Shown here piece by piece: positions 15,643 through 24,142 of a DNA stretch of 26,462 nt (position 1 is its first letter; each line of letters opens with the position of its first letter). The notes under the pieces were generated by a model, which saw nothing but the letters and a program-made list of their open reading frames with translations, made no database searches and was not told the origin of the DNA. Source of the DNA: CBDDDW01 sp965226805 (lineage in GTDB: Bacteria; Chloroflexota; Dehalococcoidia; Lucifugimonadales; JAGWBF01); assembly GCA_965226805.1 (NCBI GenBank), contig CBDDDW010000011.1:1-26462 (forward strand), read 5' to 3'. The position numbers and the translations under genes are program-made.

Positions 15643-16983
15643 TCAACCAGTCAGCGCGGCCCAGCGCAATAGGTTATGGGTAATAGCCAACAGCAGGGCG
15701 ATACCGGTGACCTTGGCCACACCACGCACCTTGAAGCGTTGCACTCCGTGCCTCTCCCGAGCCAGAGCGTTGACACATTCTGCCGTAGATGCCCGGTGTT
15801 TGTAGGTGGCCTTGCCCTCCTCAGTCTCCATGCGCTCTCGCCAAGCCAGCACCTCTGGTTCAGTGCCGGGCTTCCAACGCACCCGCTGGGCGTCCTTCTG
15901 CCCCTTGGGTGGCGCGTAGACTTGGACCCCACGCCCCTCCAATGTCCTGATGTCCTCAAGGTCTACGAAGCCTCCATCCACCAGATAGGCACCCGGATGG
16001 CGCCCCGTCCGCTGGGCCACCTGCTCCTCTACTGCCAGCCCCTCTCCCTGATCGGTGCCCCGATTGGTCACTGCCACCCCGACGATGACCTGACTCTCCA
16101 CGTCCGTAGCCAATTGGACGTTGTAGGCTGGCCGAAAGCCCCCGTCCGGCATCTTCATCACCCTTGCCTCGGCGTCGGTGGTAGAAACCCGCGCCTCCCT
16201 CAACCGGGACTGCCGCGCCTTCCCCGCATGCTTGGCTTGGCGTTTCTTGGCTGCCTCCATTGCTGGCATTTGGGCCAGGGCCTGCTCCACCCGCTCCAGG
16301 CGCTCTTGGGCCGCCCGCTCCCGGGCGGCCCACTCCCGTCGGGTGACCCCTGGGTCTGGGTGTTCTCGCTCTTGGGTCAGCCGTTCTACCTGCCTCTGTG
16401 CCGCTTCCAGGTACTCCTCCAGCCCCCCTTTCCGGCGAAAGGACCCACTGCCAGCGCTGGCGCGGACTCGCAGACCATCCTGTGCTACTTCGTCCAGGGT
16501 CACCAGGTCCTGAGCCATCAGAGTGGCCACAATCTGGGTCAGCAGTTGATCCAGGGCTTCCTGGTATTCCACTCTAAAGTCCGAGAGAAGATGGTAGTCC
16601 ACCGGCACGCCACCGCACAGCCAACGGAAGGCATCGTGCTCCCGGCACAGCCGGGCCAGCTTCCGTGCGCTGCCCACCCCCTCCACCGTGGCGTACACCC
16701 AGATCGCCAGCAGTACCTGAGGGTCACTGGCCGGTCGACCCGGACCACCTTGAACCGCCTGGATGGAAGCATAGAAGGCCGACAGGTCCAGTCGGTCCAG
16801 GAAGTCCCAGATGGCCCGCGCTTGGTGATCTTCAGGCAGCGTCCCGTCCAGGTCTTGCATCAGGAATTGGATTTGGTTGCGCATCGGCCGCACTACCCGC
16901 GCATCTTGAGGCCGAGTGGCCTCTACCGACTTCCCTTCCGACTCTCCCGGCAGATCAGAAAACAAGCTCGATTGTTCCACCAC
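15643..16983 (-). CDS. IS1182-like transposase, copy 2 (different from copy 1)
   Basis: 446 aa from GTG 16981-16983; a second GTG follows at once. The N-terminal domain carries GPGRPASDPQVLLAIWVYAT and FRWLCGGVPVDYHLLSDFRV, the DUF772-type dimer region. A coiled-coil-prone insert of about residues 185-265 (QRQVERLTQEREHPDPGVTR and after) precedes DAEARVMKMPDGGFRPAYNV, AYLVDGGFVDLEDI and YKHRASTAECVNALARERHG, the DDE core with the catalytic Glu. The ORF is intact. It is only distantly similar to copy 1, so the two are independent insertions. No terminal repeats were found by eye; the ends lie somewhere in 15530-15640 and 16985-17043. It separates a beheaded BsuPI protein from a complete lipoprotein. 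Confidence 0.88.
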   Translation of the reverse strand: MVEQSSLFSDLPGESEGKSVEATRPQDARVVRPMRNQIQFLMQDLDGTLPEDHQARAIWDFLDRLDLSAFYASIQAVQGGPGRPASDPQVLLAIWVYATVEGVGSARKLARLCREHDAFRWLCGGVPVDYHLLSDFRVEYQEALDQLLTQIVATLMAQDLVTLDEVAQDGLRVRASAGSGSFRRKGGLEEYLEAAQRQVERLTQEREHPDPGVTRREWAARERAAQERLERVEQALAQMPAMEAAKKRQAKHAGKARQSRLREARVSTTDAEARVMKMPDGGFRPAYNVQLATDVESQVIVGVAVTNRGTDQGEGLAVEEQVAQRTGRHPGAYLVDGGFVDLEDIRTLEGRGVQVYAPPKGQKDAQRVRWKPGTEPEVLAWRERMETEEGKATYKHRASTAECVNALARERHGVQRFKVRGVAKVTGIALLLAITHNLLRWAALTG

Positions 16984-17043
16984 ACACCTCAGTAGTCCCG
17001 GATACCTTATTTTACTTCACCGGCCTTACATTGGGGGATTTAT

Positions 17044-17955
17044 TCACAAGCTCTCAGCCGGCGTGGGTGATGGAGTCGTGGCACCTGCGGCAGTCGATAT
17101 TGTGACGGTGGTTGACACGGTCAAGCCTACCACCTCTTCCGCGCCCTCGAAGACCCGCATGGAAACGATGGCGTAGCCAGTGGGGGCCGTCTTCGGGAAC
17201 TCCCCATCCCAACGGAAGGCGCCATGGTCCAGCGGCACCTCGCCGAGAGGCAGCTTACTCTGATCTATGAACTCAATGCTCAGTTCGACTCTATCGCCTT
17301 CGTGATAGCCCGCTCCGGAGATGGCGAACGGCTCACCCAGGCGTATCTGGTCGGGCACGCCGTAGTGTTCGACACTGGGCATGTATTCTTCGACGCGCTC
17401 GAACCACTCGGTCAGCGCCGTCGACACGACCACCCCGTTGCGGTGGAGCAGCTCCCAATGGTCCGGCACAGGCAGGCATTTCGTCTCCCTTCCTTCCGAC
17501 GTGATGTCGCACCTAATCGCCGTCCGGACCGACCAGGTTGTGCCGTTGCGGAACCTGAGGTTCATGATCAGGCTAGAGTACGGGGTCCAGATGCGTTCCT
17601 CATCTATCTCCATAATCTCCACAGGTGTTCCACCCGCTATCGCACGGAGCAACCGGTCAATTATCGGCGCGTCTGTGTCTAGGTCTCCCCATAGGGGGTC
17701 GTAGTCCCCCTGATCCCAAGGTAGAGGATATGCAGAAGACGCGTAGACGATCTCAACGTCCGTAGCGTCGGCAGGCGTCGGCGACGGAGGTGCAGTAAGT
17801 GAAGGCGAAGGAGTCGCGACTTGTGCTGATGTGGGAACGCGGGGCACTCCCGTAGATTTAGGCTCAGCGTCGGCACATCCTGCCACGGCCACCATTAGGA
17901 GAACTACCAGTCCTCCTATGATCGTGCGGGTCCAGACTCGGAGCCCCCGTTTCAT
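17044..17955 (-). CDS. Secreted lipoprotein with an Ig-like C-terminal domain
   Basis: 303 aa from ATG 17953-17955. Basic n-region, then GGLVVLLMVAVAGC (lipobox VAGC, Cys 27) and a Pro/Ser/Thr linker to about residue 65. The middle region (VEIMEIDEERIWTPYSSLIM, TTWSVRTAIRCDITSEGRET) is a beta-rich domain with two Cys that could form a disulfide outside the cell. Residues ~195-285 (DQIRLGEPFAISGAGYHEGD, then VELSIEFIDQSKLP and GYAIVSMRVFEG) form an Ig-like/IPT-like fold. It ends in a second Thr-Pro tail. It has no visible lesion, so it is one of the few intact lipoprotein genes in the window. Ligand unknown. Confidence 0.75.
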   Translation of the reverse strand: MKRGLRVWTRTIIGGLVVLLMVAVAGCADAEPKSTGVPRVPTSAQVATPSPSLTAPPSPTPADATDVEIVYASSAYPLPWDQGDYDPLWGDLDTDAPIIDRLLRAIAGGTPVEIMEIDEERIWTPYSSLIMNLRFRNGTTWSVRTAIRCDITSEGRETKCLPVPDHWELLHRNGVVVSTALTEWFERVEEYMPSVEHYGVPDQIRLGEPFAISGAGYHEGDRVELSIEFIDQSKLPLGEVPLDHGAFRWDGEFPKTAPTGYAIVSMRVFEGAEEVVGLTVSTTVTISTAAGATTPSPTPAESL

Positions 17956-18466
17956 TCCTGTTCTCTGCTTTGAAGCCTCATCGAATAATCATCCTATTCC
18001 TCTGAGAAAATTGAGTCGCAGCAGGAAAGTCCTCTGCCCTGACGCACCGCTCACCCATCGCGTGGGAGTGGTCCTACATTGAATAGGACGTATCGGCTCA
18101 AGCAAAAGCTCCCCGATAGCAACGAAGCCCGCGCGATGCCAACAGTCCTGGATTGTTCGTTTGAGCCCATACTTGATAGTACGCTTCAAACCAAGAAAAC
18201 GTTCCCTCACAGGGGCGATCCGGCGGGGTCGGCGCAGGTGGTGACCGGACTTAGCTGGCAACCTTCCTGGGGAACAGAGCATAGACGTCGGTCCTTCCGG
18301 CTTGATGAGATTCGCTGCCTCGCCGAACACGTGACCTACACCACAGCACTTCCTCCTGACCATTCAGATTCCTGCTGATCAGGAACAACGCGGCAGGCGG
18401 GACCATTGCGAGCCACAGTGATGCTGTCATCGGCTACGAATCACCCAACGCAGCTCTTTCGTCGCC
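17956..18466 (+). other. Intergenic region without a supported gene
   Basis: Short ORFs on both strands here lack a ribosome binding site and protein-like composition. The only structure seen is an imperfect hairpin at 18159-18191 (GTTTGAGC with GCTTCAAAC, inner TAC/GTA). It has no T run after it, so it is not a convincing terminator. Confidence 0.4.
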
Positions 18467-19191
18467 TTACCTCCATTTCAGAATGTTCCATACCGCAAGC
18501 CCTACAAGGACCAGCGCGACCGGGCCATATAGGTGTGCAGTTGTGAGAAAGACAGGCGGCGCGACTGATGCTCCCAGGTACAGCAAGGACAGTCCCAGCC
18601 CCAGGACACCCCAGCGCCCGCTGTTGCGATCGCTCCAGATGATCGCAGATCCCGCAGCGACCCCTATCAATCCAATCGGCGCCAGGATAGCGGACCAGTA
18701 CGGGCTCGCGTTGAAGTCAACGAAGCAAGCGGTGTAGCGATGAAGAGCACAATGAGGGCTATCGAGCAACAGACTGCCAGCAGCGACGCTATGGACAGGT
18801 GGCTCACGGGCATCCTATGTCCTCGCAATCGGCGAAGGTACTGCCTCGCCATCCAGGCGGCACAGAATGCTACAGATGCCCCTCCACCATAGATCAACGT
18901 GAGCATGACGACGAACGCTATAGGCTCAGAGTCTGATGAGAGTGGCCCATAGATGGCCGTCGCGACGGACAGGCCGGCCAATACGCTGATCGGGAAGAAC
19001 CAGGCGTGCTTTAGCCCTGGCGATAGCCAACCTGCAACGAAGGGGGACAGCGGGATTGCCGTGGCAAGGATGAGAAGCCAGCTGCTCGTGGCGCTATCAT
19101 GCACCGTGAAGCCCAATGCGACACCCGCGCCTGTGATAGCGGCCAGTCCAGCCGTCACCACGGAGTGGCCTTTGGTGAGAGCCAACGTCAC
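18467..19191 (-). pseudogene. Polytopic membrane protein split by a frameshift
   Basis: GTG 19189-19191 has GGGAG five bases upstream and opens an ORF with hydrophobic helices such as LAAITGAGVALGFTV, SSWLLILATAIPLSPFVAGW, FFPISVLAGLSVATAIYG, IAFVVMLTLIYGGGASVAF and LLAVCCSIALIVLFIATPL. Near 18715-18730 the coding potential passes to another frame, which continues VDFNASPYWSAILAPIGLIG, LGLGLSLLYLGAS and LVLVGLAVWNILKWR to the stop at 18467. Joined, this would be about 240 aa with seven or eight TM helices. A one-base indel explains the break. It is not a recognised transporter family; no charged transport motif is visible. Confidence 0.5.
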
Positions 19192-19524
19192 GAAGTCTCC
19201 CTCATAACGGTAACATCAGAGCAGGGTCGCCATAGGTCTGCTGCTACCGCGTCGTCTGATTCCGTGTATGGCCTAATCTCCATCTCCATCATGTCCTTTC
19301 TCTCACAGGTCTGGGGCATTGATGGTGTCTCCGTGAGGATCTAACCGTGCATCACTGGTCGTAGGAAGCGCCTCGAGATTCGGGCTGCTTACCTCCACCA
19401 ACTGGACAAAATGAAAAATCTTCACGCTGAGGTTCACGTTCTCGGCTTAGCCTGTGACCACCCGACAGATCTTCCATAGTTAGGACACTGGCGTAGCCCA
19501 ACCGGGCCTATACCATAGCCAGAG
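19192..19524. other. Intergenic region, nothing recognised
   Basis: No ORF with a ribosome binding site or sensible composition, no RNA gene and no clear terminator is seen on either strand between the membrane-protein start and the original end of the DUF262 gene. Confidence 0.4.
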
Positions 19525-19550
19525 CTAGTTAGCTGTCAGGCTTGTAGCTA
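19525..19550 (-). pseudogene. Detached last codons of the DUF262/DUF1524 gene
   Basis: If IS630 (with its TA duplication) is removed, the minus strand reads from GAGGGGATACTA on the right into GCTACAAGCCTGACAGCTAA on the left and reaches TAG at 19525-19527. The nuclease gene would then have ended E-G-I-L-A-T-S-L-T-A-N. An alternative reconstruction with the TA placed one step out gives EGILQA. Either way only a handful of residues were lost. Confidence 0.45.
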
Positions 19551-19554
19551 GTAG

Positions 19555-20714
19555 TCAGTCCAGATGATTTTGCTGGGTAGGATAGAGATGACGCAAAGTG
19601 GTCCGTGCAGCCGAGGTGGTAAATCGCCAGGCGATAGTGGCGTGGGCTTCATTGCGGCGTCTCACCAGGGCTGCCAGTTCGCGGGTGAGGGTAGCCCCAT
19701 CGGGTATCCTCCGATTGAGACATTGGCGACTGAACACGCTCAGCTCGATTTCTGCCATGTTAAGCCAACTGCCATGTTTGGGGGTGTAGTGAAACTCCAA
19801 GCGCTTCAGGATCCGCCTTGCCTCCGCAGGGTCAAAGGTTTCGTACAACGACGCAGGCCGGTGGGTATTTAGGTTGTCCAGCACCACACGAATCTTCTCC
19901 GCCTTGGTGTAGGCCTCGTCCGCCAGCCACCGCATCTGGTGGGCGAAGTCCCCCATCCTACGTCGCTCGGTGACCGCCACATGGCGCCAACCCCGCAGTG
20001 GCTCGCAGAGCATGAACAGATTACGGGTGCCGTTGCGCCGGTACTCATAGTCGAACCGCTCTCGCCGTCCCGGCCGGGCTGGGAGAGGTATGCGACTCTC
20101 CCCAATGAGCTGAGTGGAGGTCTCATCAAAACAGACCGTAGGTCGCTGGGGGTCGTAGGGCTCCTCATACAGGTCCAAGACATCCTCCATGCCCGCTACA
20201 AACTCTGCGCTCACCGCTGGAATGCACCACTCCTCCCGTTGCCAGGGCTTCAGCTCGTTTTTTTGAGCATCTGGCGCACCGTCTCCGGCGAGATGGACGG
20301 GGCGAAGCCCAACTCCACTACTTTCCCGGCTAAGAGGCGCAGCGTCCAGCGCCCGCGTCCTTCAGGCGGGGTACTGCATGCCACCGCGATCACATGGGCT
20401 TCTTGCTTCCCACTGAGCTTCCGTCGCTGTCCCGGTCTCGGCTGTTCCCTCAGGGCATGCTCCAGTCCCTCTTCAACAAGGCGCTTGCGAATCCTGCCCA
20501 CCGTAGCAGTGGCCACCTCCAGGGCGGCCGCAATCGCCCCATCCGTGTACCCTTCGTCTGCCTTCAACAGGACCCGTGCCCTGGTCACCATGCGAACGGA
20601 AGCTTTGCCACCCCGCAACAGGGACCGCAGCCGCACCCGCTCCTCCTCGGCCAACTCCACGACATACTTCGCCCTTCCCATGTCTGGATGTCCTCCCTCC
20701 AACTCTTTTACCAT
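19555..20714 (-). CDS. IS630-family transposase made by -1 frameshifting (two frames)
   Basis: Frame A (20714 to TGA 20250-20252) is the helix-turn-helix part: KYVVELAEEERVRLRSLLRG, then YTDGAIAAALEVATATVGRI and a PSISPETVRQMLKKT end. Frame B (to 19555) is the DDE part: RPTVCFDETSTQLIGE, KIRVVLDNLNTHRPASLYE and YTPKHGSWLNMAEIELSVF give the two Asp and the Glu. They meet at seven A on the minus strand (plus-strand T, 20258-20264), where the 0 frame reads CTC AAA AAA ACG AGC TGA and the -1 frame reads AAA AAC GAG CTG AAG, i.e. KKNELKPWQREEW, restoring a normal transposase of about 386 aa. A-run slippage is a known way for IS630 elements to make transposase. Met at 20681 (MGRAKYVVEL) is an alternative start. 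Confidence 0.85.
20258..20264 (-). promoter_or_regulatory. A7 slippery site in the IS630 transposase
   Basis: Seven consecutive A on the coding strand lie just before the stop of the first transposase frame (TGA 20250-20252). A -1 slip on the run joins both frames without losing a codon of the family consensus. A simple one-base deletion in an A8 run would look the same. Confidence 0.55.
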
Positions 20715-20775
20715 CCAGACTAGCCAGATTCTTAAACTACCACCAAGGTATATCAGAACCAGTTGGACTGACTAC

Positions 20776-22538
20776 TAGTATCCCCTCTCTCACGTAACGT
20801 TTCAGGGATTCCACGTCGGTGTAGAAGCGGAAGCCCGCCTGACTCGCTATTCGCTTAGTGTCCTGTTCTTCACCTATCAGTAGGGCCGCCGGCTGGCTGT
20901 ACCCAGCCTGGAGTCCATCAGGCCAGGCCAAATCCAGGGTGGCGAGGAGTTCCCCTGTCACTTCATCGACCAGCTCATAGTCAAACTCTCCTTCTGGCAA
21001 CCCCTGCTCAATCACCCATACATTGGCATCCAGAAGCAGTTGCTCCTCGTCTTCACTTTGCGGGGCACCGAACACAGCGCTAGACCTATCCAACACCGAG
21101 TCAACAGGTTCAGGCTCTGGAACCGAACCTTCGAGAAGTCCGTTCAGGAACTGGTTCGCGGCCTCAGCCAGTAGCGCCCGTCTTGCCTCCAGGAAGGACC
21201 GGTAGTTCTCAATCTTCCAGAGATCGGCATCGATGGGAATCCAGTGGCTTTCGATTAAGCGGGGTTGCTTCTCCACAAACTCTCTAATGTACTCGGCCGG
21301 GTCTCTGTTGGATACCTTGAGGTTGGTATCCTGGGTAAGGAAGGTAAAATTCGCTAGAGCATTAACTTCGTGGCGCTCATATCCGTGCTCATAGAGCAGG
21401 GATTTGGGGAATATGTGATGAAGTTCCAGCCGGTTGAGACTGCCGAGCATGTGGTTCGACAGTTCGATGCCGGTGTCCCAGTCCTCGGCGTGATATACCC
21501 TGGTCAACATGTACAGCAGAGGATAGAAGCGCGCCCCTTTGCTCCAACCTGAGAAGTCATTGGGAGACACTCTCAGGTCTCCCCTCTGCCTGCGCACGCC
21601 CTCCAGGAGTCGGTCCAAACCTCCGTGGGCGTCTTCGATAGCCGCCAAGTCCTGATTCAATACCGTCTCGGTTGACCCCGAGTAGCGACCCCAGAGCATG
21701 GCGTGAACATACCAGTAGAGAAGCCGGTCGCGTCCTGCGGGATCGGAGAGCTTTCCCTCTCTATCTTCAACATACTTGACCATCAACGGGAAAGCATATG
21801 GACTTCCCAAAACCCGGTCATGGTCGAGGCCTAAGCGAGACGAGAGCAGATTGAGCAGATAGTCCACGTGCTTTTCGGCCCGCAGCAGACCTTTACGGAA
21901 GGCTGAAGGCTCAATGCCGGAAAGTGCTGAGAACATCGCCTCTCCGGTTATCAAGCTGTTGACACACCGAAGAAGCCATTCCAGCTTGAAATGGAACCCC
22001 GCTCCCTTCCATCGCTCCAGCCGGGAGTTCATTTCTGCCCGGGCCTCTGGCCAACCGGCGCAAATCTTAGCAAGTGCTAGGTCTCCCTTGGAGAGCTTTG
22101 TTCCGCCGCTGTTGACGCGGTTGAAGATGTCCACCACCAAATCAACAGTTTTCTCTTCTCCAGTGACGTCCTCCACGTGCAGGTCCACATCTCTAATCGT
22201 GTGGATCCTATTCAGCCGGTCTATGTACGTGGCGACGTTGTGCGCGAGAACCGGATTTTCTTGAATCTGGCCAATGAACCCCCCGATGCCCCGCTCCATC
22301 AATTCCGTGACGCTGATCCAACCCTGTTCCTGACTCATCCGAACGGGAGCGTAGAACTGGAAGTGTTCCGTTTCCATGTTGAAATGCAGGCCGGTGAAGG
22401 TATCTAGGCTTCCCTCGAAGAATGGGGGACCCTTGCCCCGAACGATGCCGTAAAGGGTTGTTATGCGCTGCTGACCATCCAGCAGGAGTTTAACGTATCC
22501 CGGCTGGAGCGGAGAGTCGCCGCGAGAGTTGACTAAGG
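20776..22538 (-). pseudogene. GmrSD-like DUF262/DUF1524 (HNH) nuclease, main part
   Basis: The frame begins right after the IS3 end and contains VKLLLDGQQRITTLYGIV, the DGQQR motif of the DUF262 (GmrS-like, ParB-fold NTP-binding) domain, then VVDIFNRVNSGGTKLSKGDL, also typical. The helical middle leads to LNRLELHHIFPKSLLYEHG, the His-His-Ile-Phe-Pro-Lys HNH core of DUF1524 (GmrD-like), with ALANFTFLTQDTNLKVSNRD after it. A further ~100-residue C-terminal domain (EFDYELVDEVTGELLATLDL, GYSQPAALLIGEEQDTKRIA) is not part of DUF1524. The DUF262 N-terminus is on the other side of IS3 (23852-24027), and the last codons are beyond IS630. Related proteins cut modified phage DNA using NTP. The large ORF ends at TAG 20737-20739 inside IS630 and starts at an ATG made of IS3 sequence, so any product would lack the first motif. 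Confidence 0.8.
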
Positions 22539-22550
22539 TGGACCCCATTA

Positions 22551-23486
22551 TTAAGACAGCACGAGGGCTAAATTAAGAGAGTCTCCCACCCCTGCGCTAG
22601 GTTTCACCAAGCCCGATGGCAGCCCTGCTTCTTCAGCTGCTGCTTCCCTTTCTTTCTGGCCATGTTGGTACACCTCTGCTGGGGTCCGGTAGCCCAAAGC
22701 CTGGTGAGGCCTCTGCCGGTTGTAGAACTCCAGGTAGGCATTGATCCCAGTTCGGGCCTCGGCGACGGTCTGGTAAGCTTTCAGATACACCTCCTCGTAC
22801 TTGATGCTCCGCCACAGCCGCTCCACGAAGATGTTGTCCAGGTACCTACCCTTACCATCCATGCTGACCTGGACCCTCTGCTCCTGCAACGTCTGGGTAA
22901 AGGCCTCACTGGTGAACTGACTCCCCTGGTCGGTGTTGAATATCTCCGGTCGTCCCTTACTCAGGGCTTCCTCCAACGCCGCCACGCAGAAGCTGGTGTC
23001 CATGGTGTTGGAGAGCTTCCAGGCCAGCACGTGCCGGCTGTGCCAGTCCATGATGGCCACCAGGTACAGGAAGCCCTTCGCCATGGGGATGTAGGTGATG
23101 TCCGCGGCCCAGGCCTGGTCGACCCGATTAACCTCCACTCCCTTCAGCAGATAGGGAAAGATCCAGTGTCCCGGCGCTGGTTTGCTGGTGTTGGGACGCC
23201 GGTAGATGGCTTCCAGACCCATCAACCGCATCAGCCTTCGAACCCTTTTTCGGCTCACCAGATAGCCCTGTTGCAGCAGTCAGGCCTTCATCTTCCTGGA
23301 GCCGTAGAAGGGGGTCTTCAAATACTGACGGTCCATCAGGGCCATCAACTCCAGGTCTTCTGCCCTGGTCGGTACCGACCGGTAGTACACCGAGGCCCGG
23401 CTGACGTCCAGCAGGATACATTGACGCACCAAAGACAGCTGCTGGTGGTCTCGGTCTATCATGGCTCGCCGTATGCTGCGACTCAT
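22551..23486 (-). pseudogene. IS3 orfB transposase interrupted by an in-frame TGA
   Basis: From ATG 23484-23486 the frame reads MSRSIRRAMIDRDHQQLSLV and GSRKMKA, then TGA 23280-23282, then continues unchanged as LLQQGYLVSRKRVRRLMRLM. The rve/DDE domain follows: VDQAWAADITYIPM (Asp), EIFNTDQGSQFTSEAF (Asp), GRYLDNIFVERLWRSIKYE (Glu), ending RPHQALGYRTPAEVY. At the stop, IS3 OrfB proteins normally have Trp (KxWLL), so TGG to TGA is the likely change. GTG 23256-23258 could restart the 235-aa catalytic part alone. The copy is probably inactive unless the opal codon is read through. Confidence 0.8.
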
Positions 23487-23782
23487 AGACCGGACCTTTC
23501 CGACAAAAAATCGCGTTCCACCTTCAGCTGGCCGATGTGCCGGTAGAGGTGGTTAATCTGAGCTTCCTTGGCTTTCTCCTGGGATTTCTGATTGGTGGCA
23601 AATAGCTCCGGGGCTCCTTCCACCAGGGCCCTTTTCCAGGCGTGAATCTGACTGGGATGGACCTCAAATCGGCTGGCCAGCTGGGCGATGGTCTCTTCCC
23701 CCGCAAGGGCGGCCAGGACCACCTTGGCCTTGAACGCCGGACTGTGCTTATTCCTCGTCTGCTTCATGTCCTGCTCCTTCAC
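23483..23782 (-). CDS. IS3 orfA (helix-turn-helix subunit)
   Basis: 99 aa from ATG 23780-23782. KHSPAFKAKVVLAALAGEET and VHPSQIHAWKRALVEGAPEL form the HTH_Tnp_1 domain, followed by a leucine-zipper-like helix (KAKEAQINHLYRHIGQLKVE). Its stop overlaps the orfB ATG (ATGA), and TTTTTTG, a canonical -1 slippery heptamer in the right phase (GAT TTT TTG), lies about 30 bases before it, so an OrfAB fusion would normally be made by programmed frameshifting. Alone, OrfA usually binds the IS ends and dampens transposition. Met at 23767 is an alternative start. Confidence 0.88.
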   Translation of the reverse strand: MKEQDMKQTRNKHSPAFKAKVVLAALAGEETIAQLASRFEVHPSQIHAWKRALVEGAPELFATNQKSQEKAKEAQINHLYRHIGQLKVERDFLSERSGL

Positions 23783-23851
23783 GTCGGTTAGTTGCCGGTT
23801 ATTTTAGGAGCTGGACTCTCTCTTAGCCAGTTGTCTAGTTTTTGGGTACCA

Positions 23852-24027
23852 CCTCAGACATTCTCCGTCTTGGTCACCCATGTAAGCAGCCTGCCGACCG
23901 GGTGCCTACGATAGAGCGACTCCATTAACTCCCTAACTTGGTCCCTGTTCCAGACGTACCCTCGTTGAAAGACAGGAAGGGCAATGGCCCCGTCATCGAT
24001 CTGGTCCAAAATGGTACTAATCTTCAA
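23852..24027 (-). pseudogene. N-terminal 58 codons of the DUF262/DUF1524 gene
   Basis: TTG 24025-24027, preceded by AAGGAG five bases upstream, begins MKISTILDQIDDGAIALPVF, then QRGYVWNRDQVRELMESLYR and RHPVGRLLTWVTKTENV. This is the start of a DUF262 domain, including the FQRxYVW motif that binds nucleotide in the family. Protein homology ends at the IS3 boundary (23851) and resumes at 22538, so the piece is the head of the interrupted nuclease gene. The intact protein would have had about 650 aa. The 115 bases between this start and the pentapeptide gene hold the RBS and no other convincing gene. Confidence 0.8.
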
Positions 24028-24142
24028 GTCAACTCCTTAGCAGCTTTCCTACCGTGCTGAGACAATGACATCACTCTCCTTCACTCTTCTGGCCAATTGG
24101 CTGACAGCCCCAGCGCTCTTCCAACGCTCTCTCCTTGCCGAA

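Larger units (their letters stand above)
19551..20775 (-). mobile_element. IS630-family insertion sequence
   Basis: Identical 15-base ends, CTAGTAGTCAGTCCA at 19548-19562 and its complement at 20764-20778, enclose about 1.2 kb with two transposase frames. A TA dinucleotide borders each end, as expected for the TA-targeting IS630/Tc1 group. The insertion lies in the last codons of the DUF262/DUF1524 gene. Confidence 0.75.
22539..23851 (-). mobile_element. IS3-family insertion sequence inside the DUF262 gene
   Basis: About 1313 bp. The left end reads TGGACCCCATTATTAAGACA (22539 on) and the complement of the right end reads TGGTACCCAAAAACTAGACA (to 23851), imperfect repeats of the TGxxCCC type usual for IS3. 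It carries orfA and orfB on the minus strand. Host nuclease sequence resumes on both sides. No clear 3-4 bp target duplication is visible. Confidence 0.75.

Noticed and set aside
15676..16995. 439-codon plus-strand ORF opposite the second IS1182-like transposase
   Set aside because: Antisense shadow; no start signal and no domain.
18159..18191. Hairpin as a transcription terminator
   Set aside because: The stem is imperfect and no T run follows on either strand.
24028..24142. 16-codon ORF (MSLSQHGRKAAKELT) between the pentapeptide and DUF262 genes
   Set aside because: It has a possible RBS, but it is tiny, overlaps the real RBS of the DUF262 gene and shows no other support.
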